Source of the DNA: an uncultured Collinsella sp.
GTDB lineage: Bacteria; Actinomycetota; Coriobacteriia; Coriobacteriales; Coriobacteriaceae
Reading direction: 5' to 3'
DNA length: 64,000 nucleotides
NCBI GenBank assembly: GCA_958435945.1
Contig: CAUBIC010000001.1
Location: 310,001 to 374,000 of the forward strand
Each line of letters starts with the position of its first letter. Positions within the stretch are counted from its first letter, which is position 1. The position numbers were made by a program, and so were the translations under genes. This document shows, piece by piece, positions 60,129 through 64,000 of this stretch. Below the pieces are notes generated by a model, which made no database searches, was not told the DNA's origin, and saw only the letters and a list, made by a program, of their open reading frames with translations.

Positions 60129-60389
60129 ATGACTGATTCGCGTAACTCGCGTAAGGTCCGTACGGGTGTCGTTACCTCCGTCTCCGGTGCCAAGACCATT
60201 GTCGTCACCATCACCGAGCGCAAGCGTCACCCCAAGTACGGCAAGATGATGACCAGCTCCAAGAAGCTGCACGCTCACGACGAGGAGTGCACGGCTGGCG
60301 TGGGCGACACCGTCCGCGTTATGGAGACCCGTCCTATGTCCAAGATGAAGCGTTGGCGCCTCATCGAGGTCGTCGAGCGCGCTAAATAA
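60129..60389 (+). CDS. rpsQ: 30S ribosomal protein S17
   Basis: An 86-residue OB-fold primary binder of 16S rRNA. Sequence: RKVRTGVVTSVSGAKTIVVT, then RHPKYGKMMTSSKKLHAHDE and GDTVRVMETRPMSKMKRWRL. AAGGAGAG precedes the ATG. A 118-nt gap to rplN follows that contains short stems and no gene. Confidence 0.97.
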   Translation: MTDSRNSRKVRTGVVTSVSGAKTIVVTITERKRHPKYGKMMTSSKKLHAHDEECTAGVGDTVRVMETRPMSKMKRWRLIEVVERAK

Positions 60390-60507
60390 GCAGTCGCTCT
60401 TACGACTTGTACGTTTCCGAAGATGTGCGTATGCCTGGCTTGCATACCACGGGCCGCATAAAGGCTGCGCACCTCTCTTCGGTTCTTAGTTCGGAGGAAC
60501 ATCTACC

Positions 60508-60876
60508 ATGATTCAGATGCAAACCATGCTGAACGTCGCCGACAACTCCGGCGCTCGCAAGATTCGCTGCATCAAGGTGCTTGGCGGTTCCAAGCGTCGT
60601 TATGCAGGCATCGGCGATGTGTTCATCGGTGCTGTCCAGGAGGCTACCCCTGGCGCCAACGTCAAGAAGAAGGACGTTGTCCGTTGCGTCGTCGTTCGCA
60701 CCGTTAAGGAGATCCGCCGCAAGGATGGCTCCTACATTCGCTTTGATGAGAACGCCTGCGTTGTCATCAACAACGATGGTTCGCCCGTCGGCACCCGTAT
60801 CTTCGGGCCCGTCGCTCGCGAGCTTCGTGACAAGAAGTACATGAAGATCGTCTCGCTCGCTCCCGAGACCCTGTAG
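60508..60876 (+). CDS. rplN: 50S ribosomal protein L14
   Basis: A 122-residue protein at the subunit interface, also the target of RsfS silencing. Sequence: MIQMQTMLNVADNSGARKIR, ASIGDVFIGAV-like region, VVVRTVKEIRRKDGSYIRFD. Typical length. TTCGGAGG precedes the ATG. Confidence 0.97.
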   Translation: MIQMQTMLNVADNSGARKIRCIKVLGGSKRRYAGIGDVFIGAVQEATPGANVKKKDVVRCVVVRTVKEIRRKDGSYIRFDENACVVINNDGSPVGTRIFGPVARELRDKKYMKIVSLAPETL

Positions 60877-60889
60877 TTAGGGGAGATAT

Positions 60890-61195
60890 ATGTATATCAA
60901 GAAGGGCGATAAGGTCCAGGTTCTCTCTGGTAAGGATCGCGGCAAGCAGGGCGTTGTCCTGCGTGCTCTCCCCGCCGAGAACAAGGTCGTTGTCGAGGGC
61001 GTTTCGGTCGTCAAGAAGGCCGTCAAGCCCAACGCTGCCAACCAGCAGGGCGGCATCGTTTCGCAGGAGGCTCCCATCGACGCCTCCAACGTCAATCTCG
61101 TTTGCCCCGAGTGCGGTAAGGTTACCCGCGTCGGTCACGAGAAGGACGGCAAGAACAAGCTGCGCGTCTGCAAGAAGTGCGGCCACAAGTTCTAA
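60890..61195 (+). CDS. rplX: 50S ribosomal protein L24
   Basis: A 101-residue assembly initiator with a KOW motif (IKKGDKVQVLSGKDRGKQGV). The C-terminal part has four Cys (CPECGKVTR and CKKCGHKF), a zinc-ribbon form found in many L24 proteins. GGGGAG precedes the ATG. It ends this operon: rplE and the rest of the spc genes do not follow, and a strong terminator lies 27 nt on. Confidence 0.96.
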   Translation: MYIKKGDKVQVLSGKDRGKQGVVLRALPAENKVVVEGVSVVKKAVKPNAANQQGGIVSQEAPIDASNVNLVCPECGKVTRVGHEKDGKNKLRVCKKCGHKF

Positions 61196-61222
61196 GCTGC
61201 CCGCAACATCAAGTTGCTAGCA

Positions 61223-61255
61223 AAGGCCCGGATGCCACGGCACCCGGGCCTTTTT
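61223..61255 (+). terminator. Intrinsic terminator after rplX
   Basis: AAGGCCCGG (61223-61231) pairs with CCGGGCCTT (61244-61252), with inner TGCC/GGCA, followed by TTTT. It closes the ribosomal-protein operon. Confidence 0.93.
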
Positions 61256-61262
61256 CTATCCC

Positions 61263-61291
61263 TACTCATTGGGGACAGACTTAAATGAGTA
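61263..61291. repeat. GGGACAGG-family hairpin repeat, copy g (short arms)
   Basis: TACTCATT (61263-61270) pairs with AATGAGTA (61284-61291) around ggggacagactta. Same core as the other copies with wholly different arms. Confidence 0.6.
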
Positions 61292-61343
61292 CCCTAACTG
61301 GGTAAGCATAAATGAGCGGGTCGTGCTGTATAAATTGCTTGTG

Positions 61344-61472
61344 TGCGCGTTTATGCGCGTTAGATTGCGTTTAATTACGCACCTATGCGTATATATGCGC
61401 CGTTTACGGGGCAATAATGACCGTTTAGCGGTGAGATACGCAAAAACGCGCACAGACGCGCGTGTTTGTGCG
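61344..61472 (+). promoter_or_regulatory. Helically phased TGCG/CGCA array upstream of the oxidoreductase gene
   Basis: TGCG starts at 61344, 61354, 61366, 61386 and 61396, with CGCA at 61378; a second cluster has CGCA/CGCG/TGCG at 61439, 61449, 61459 and 61469. Steps are mostly 10-12 bp, so the motifs face one side of the helix. The array ends about 50 nt before the start codon. It may be a multi-site operator for the DeoR regulator encoded next; this is inferred. Confidence 0.5.
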
Positions 61473-61523
61473 AATATAGAGCTGTCAGAAATGCAAGACG
61501 TTCTATGACACAGGAGACACATA

Positions 61524-62603
61524 ATGGCAGATTCCAAGCAGGCTCCACTCGACGCCGCGGCAGCCGCCAAAGCGGCATTTGCTTCGGTCCAGGACAAGCC
61601 GTTCCCTAACGACATCTTTACGGCTCCCGAGCTCCGTTGGGCTGTGATCGGTTGCGGCGTTATTGCCAACCAAATGGCCCAGTCCCTCGCGCTGGCCGGC
61701 CGCAAGCTTGCGGGCGTCGCCAACCGCACGCTGTCCAAGGCCCAGGCTTTTGCTGAGCAGTATGGCATCGAGAAGGTCTATGAAACGGTTGAGGACCTCT
61801 ATGCCGATCCGGATATCGACGCCGTCTATATCACCACGCCGCACAACACGCATATCACCTATCTGCGTGCCGCGCTGGCCGCCGGCAAGCACGTGCTCTG
61901 CGAAAAGGCCATTACCCTCAACTCCGCCGAGCTCGATGAGGCCCGCGCCATTGCCGCCGAACACAACGTGGTCCTTATGGACGCTACCACGGTGCTCCAC
62001 ATGCCCTTGTATCAAGAGCTGCGCCGCCGCATGGATGCCGGCGAGTTTGGCCGCATGAACCTCGCTCAGCTCAACTTTGGTAGCTACAAGGAGTACGGCG
62101 ACCTGACCAACCGTTTCTACAATCGCAACCTCGCCGGCGGTGCCATGCTCGATATTGGCGTATACGCCCTGTCCGTCATGCGCCTGTTTATGGCGAGCCA
62201 GCCCGTCGAGGTCGTGTCTCTGGGTAACACCTGCGAGACCGGCGTGGACGTTGCAGGCGGCATCGTCTGCCGCAATGCCGAGCAGCAGCTGGGCGTCGTG
62301 AGCCTTACGCTCCACTCCAAGCAGCCAAAGCGCTCGGTTATCAGCTTTGACAATTGCTATGTCGAGGTCAACGAGTATCCGCGCGCCGATCACGCGACGA
62401 TCGTGTGGACCGCGGACGGTCATCGCGAGGAGGTCGCCGCGGGCACCGAGGCTTATGCCCTGTGCTACGAGATGGCTGACCTCGAGCAGGCCGTCGCCGG
62501 CGACGATTCCAAGCGTGAGCTTCTGGATTATGCTTCTGATGTGATGGAGCTCATGACCAAGCTCCGCGCCGATTGGGGAGTCGTCTACCCCGAGGAGGAG
62601 TAA
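61524..62603 (+). CDS. Gfo/Idh/MocA-family oxidoreductase
   Basis: A 359-residue NAD(P)-dependent dehydrogenase. The Rossmann part begins at about residue 30 (RWAVIGCGVIANQMAQSLAL), then VAITTPHN-type (YITTPHNTHITYLRAALAAG) and the family Lys in KHVLCEKAITLN. The C-terminal domain has GGAMLDIGVYALSVMRLFMA, with the catalytic Asp and His-like positions. It probably oxidises or reduces a sugar, inositol or trans-dihydrodiol; the substrate is not readable. A 25-residue Ala-rich N-terminal extension precedes the fold. GGAGAC precedes the ATG. Forms a two-gene unit with the DeoR regulator, 3 nt apart. Confidence 0.88.
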   Translation: MADSKQAPLDAAAAAKAAFASVQDKPFPNDIFTAPELRWAVIGCGVIANQMAQSLALAGRKLAGVANRTLSKAQAFAEQYGIEKVYETVEDLYADPDIDAVYITTPHNTHITYLRAALAAGKHVLCEKAITLNSAELDEARAIAAEHNVVLMDATTVLHMPLYQELRRRMDAGEFGRMNLAQLNFGSYKEYGDLTNRFYNRNLAGGAMLDIGVYALSVMRLFMASQPVEVVSLGNTCETGVDVAGGIVCRNAEQQLGVVSLTLHSKQPKRSVISFDNCYVEVNEYPRADHATIVWTADGHREEVAAGTEAYALCYEMADLEQAVAGDDSKRELLDYASDVMELMTKLRADWGVVYPEEE

Positions 62604-62606
62604 GCG

Positions 62607-63353
62607 ATGCTTGCGGAAGATAGGCTCAACACGATCGTGTCGATGGTGCGGCAGGCTGGCTCGGTAACGGTGCCCGAGCTTGCCGATGCCCTGGGCGTGA
62701 CGGCGTCTACCATTCGACGCGACCTACAGACGCTCGACCGAGCGCACCGCATCGCCAAGGTGCACGGTGGCGCGACAAGTCTTGAGCGCGCGCACGTGAC
62801 GCGCGACCTAACGATCAGTGAGCGCAGTGATCTCCATAACGACGACAAGGAGCGTATCTGCGCCCGCGCCGCGGCGCTCGTGGAGCCCGAGAGCTTTGTG
62901 TACATCGATTCGGGTTCGACAACGCTCAGACTCATCGAGCATCTTCCGCATCTCGAATCGGTCACCTATGTGACTGATTCCGTGCTCCATGCTCAGCATC
63001 TCGCTGTGCGCGGCATGCGCACCGTGGTGCTGGGCGGCGAGCTTAAACCCGAGACCGAGGCGCTCGTTGGCCCCGATGCTCTGGCAACCCTAGACCGCTA
63101 CAACTTTAACTGCGGCTTTTGGGGTTCTAACGGCATTGCCGCCGAGCAGGGCTTTACGACGCCCGATATCGAGGAAGCGCAGGTCAAGCGTATCTCGATG
63201 CGCCATACAGCCAAACGCTTCGTAATCTCGGACGCCAGTAAGTTTGGCATGGTGGCTCCCGTAAAATTCGCGGACTTCCGTGACGTAACGGTTATCACCG
63301 CGGGCGAGGTGCCCGCTAAGTACCAGACGATGGAAAACGTCATCACGGTTTAG
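62607..63353 (+). CDS. DeoR/GlpR-family transcriptional regulator
   Basis: A 248-residue repressor. N-terminal DeoR helix-turn-helix (GSVTVPELADALGVTASTIR, RDLQTLD, then KVHGGA). The C-terminal sugar-phosphate-sensing domain has YIDSGSTTLRLIEHL, GGELKPETEALVGPDAL and GFTTPDIEEAQVKRISM. It lies 3 nt after the oxidoreductase gene and probably controls that promoter, where the phased TGCG array lies, and possibly the PTS gene downstream. The effector is expected to be a sugar phosphate. GAGGAG upstream of the ATG. Confidence 0.9.
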   Translation: MLAEDRLNTIVSMVRQAGSVTVPELADALGVTASTIRRDLQTLDRAHRIAKVHGGATSLERAHVTRDLTISERSDLHNDDKERICARAAALVEPESFVYIDSGSTTLRLIEHLPHLESVTYVTDSVLHAQHLAVRGMRTVVLGGELKPETEALVGPDALATLDRYNFNCGFWGSNGIAAEQGFTTPDIEEAQVKRISMRHTAKRFVISDASKFGMVAPVKFADFRDVTVITAGEVPAKYQTMENVITV

Positions 63354-63375
63354 CAACGGGGCGAAGCAAGGCCAA

Positions 63376-63412
63376 AACCACCACAAAGGTGCCTGTCCCC
63401 ATTGTGGTGGTT
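63376..63412. repeat. GGGACAGG-family hairpin repeat, copy f
   Basis: AACCACCACAA (63376-63386) pairs perfectly with TTGTGGTGGTT (63402-63412) around aggtgcctgtcccca. It lies 23 nt after the DeoR stop and may terminate that transcript. Confidence 0.7.
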
Positions 63413-63414
63413 CC

Positions 63415-63486
63415 GATGGCCCCGTCGGGCATGATTTCCCAGTACCCCTGTTTCCATACGACGTGATCATGCCCGCCGGGGCCATC
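63415..63486. repeat. 20-bp inverted repeat with 32-nt loop
   Basis: GATGGCCCCGTCGGGCATGA (63415-63434) is matched by its complement at 63467-63486 with one mismatch. It abuts copy f, so two stem-loops stand in a row between the DeoR and PTS genes. No T tract follows. Confidence 0.6.
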
Positions 63487-63504
63487 GTATAGATATCGCT
63501 TAAA

Positions 63505-63524
63505 AGCGCCGTCACTTCGGCGCT
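63505..63524 (+). promoter_or_regulatory. Small hairpin in the PTS gene leader
   Basis: AGCGCCG (63505-63511) pairs with CGGCGCT (63518-63524), loop tcactt, 85 nt before the PTS start. No T tract follows; it could be a leader structure. Nothing further supports a function. Confidence 0.3.
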
Positions 63525-63608
63525 ATCAATCACTCAAACACAAGGTAATACGCAGGTTGTGACCCTCAGAAGGGGAGGGCTGGGCCTGCTTGTGCAAAAG
63601 GAGGAAAC

Positions 63609-64000
63609 ATGTCAGCTGCAAACGAGAAGGTGGGGGGCGGCACTTACGATGTCGTTGCCATCACGGCATGTCCAACGGGCATTGCTCACACATTTATGGC
63701 GGCCAAAGGGTTGGAAGACCAGGCAGCCAAGATGGGCGTGAGCATTAAGGTCGAGACTCAGGGTTCGGGCGGCGCTAAAAATGTACTGACCGCGGCAGAC
63801 ATCGCTGGTGCCAAGGGTGTCATCATTGCGGCGGATAAAAATGTCGAGCTTGATCGCTTCGATGGCAAGTCGGTTTACTCCTGTGCGGTGACGCGTGGCA
63901 TTAATGACGCCGAGGAACTTATCAATATTGCGCTTGCGGGCAATGCGCCTATTCATCATGTGTCCGGCGGCGCCGCGGTACAGGCGGCTGCCGAGGGCGA
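63609..64000 (+). CDS. PTS fructose-type EIIB (start of a longer EIIBC protein; partial)
   Basis: About 130 codons before the right edge. The EIIB-Fru phosphocysteine is Cys21 in ITACPTGIAHTFMAAKGLE; GVSIKVETQGSGGAKNVLTA and GVIIAADKNVELDRF complete the domain. The sequence continues past the EIIB end (GGAAVQAAAEG) into what is usually a linker and EIIC membrane domain in FruA-like proteins. It should phosphorylate a fructose-type sugar during uptake. AAGGAGG lies 5 nt before the ATG. The DeoR gene upstream may regulate it. Confidence 0.88.
   Translation, partial: MSAANEKVGGGTYDVVAITACPTGIAHTFMAAKGLEDQAAKMGVSIKVETQGSGGAKNVLTAADIAGAKGVIIAADKNVELDRFDGKSVYSCAVTRGINDAEELINIALAGNAPIHHVSGGAAVQAAAEG

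Overview
The window is about 64 kb of high-GC bacterial chromosome. Gene content, strong GAC/GAG/CTC codon bias, GTG and TTG starts, a fused FeoA-FeoB, a fused AccD-AccA and FabK suggest a gut actinobacterium of the class Coriobacteriia, most likely Collinsella-like. That assignment is inferred from the sequence and was not searched. No tRNA, rRNA, CRISPR array, prophage or transposase gene was recognised. Almost all the sequence is coding; the unusual material lies in a few spacers and in the tails or loops of some conserved proteins.

Region by region. (1) 1-13.0 kb, mostly minus strand: a metallophosphoesterase cut by the left edge, a ParB-like/BMP fusion, an MscS channel, a wall-anchored 5'-nucleotidase, a three-gene ABC importer (lipoprotein, permease, ATPase), a WYL-type regulator, asnS, a glucose-type EIIA, then an alpha/beta hydrolase on the plus strand. 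(2) 13.3-16.5 kb: a GntR/FCD regulator divergent from a dimethylargininase-like hydrolase and an APC antiporter. (3) 17-24.7 kb: feoAB fusion behind a tandem operator, an MFS exporter, a GH13 enzyme, a family-6 uracil/hypoxanthine-DNA glycosylase, an unknown protein and an aminotransferase. (4) 24.7-41.5 kb: rplJ-rplL with an L10-type leader, galU, rpoB-rpoC, an ECF sigma/membrane anti-sigma pair, then rpsL-rpsG-fusA-rpsJ. (5) 41.6-53 kb: birA divergent from a complete type II fatty acid synthesis and acetyl-CoA carboxylase operon (fabH-acpP-fabK-fabD-fabG-fabF-accB-fabZ-accC-accDA) ending in an orphan PTS EIIC. (6) 53.1-55 kb: a CDF metal exporter and a histidine phosphatase. (7) 55.2-61.2 kb: rplC-rplD-rplW-rplB-rpsS-rplV-rpsC-rplP-rpmC-rpsQ-rplN-rplX, closed by a terminator. 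(8) 61.3-64 kb: a Gfo/Idh/MocA oxidoreductase with a DeoR regulator, and the start of a fructose-type PTS gene cut by the right edge.

Most notable signals. First, RpoC ends in a domain that matches the RNA polymerase alpha-CTD, including the DNA-contacting Arg and Asn. Second, a family of three long palindromes (129-204 bp) has a conserved core hairpin inside variable but fully complementary outer arms; each copy lies just ahead of a ribosomal-protein operon. Third, at least seven short hairpins share a GGGACAGG/CCTGTCCC core, again with variable complementary arms, and resemble REP elements. Others include a remodelled fork-loop-2 in RpoB, Arg at residue 88 of ribosomal protein S12, an ECF autoregulatory promoter, operator-like dyads ahead of feoAB and fabH, and a helically phased TGCG array ahead of the oxidoreductase gene.

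How the genes work together: the core is a housekeeping block (transcription, translation, lipid synthesis). Around it sit small self-contained modules, each with its own regulator or operator (iron uptake, modified arginine use, ABC uptake, sugar PTS).
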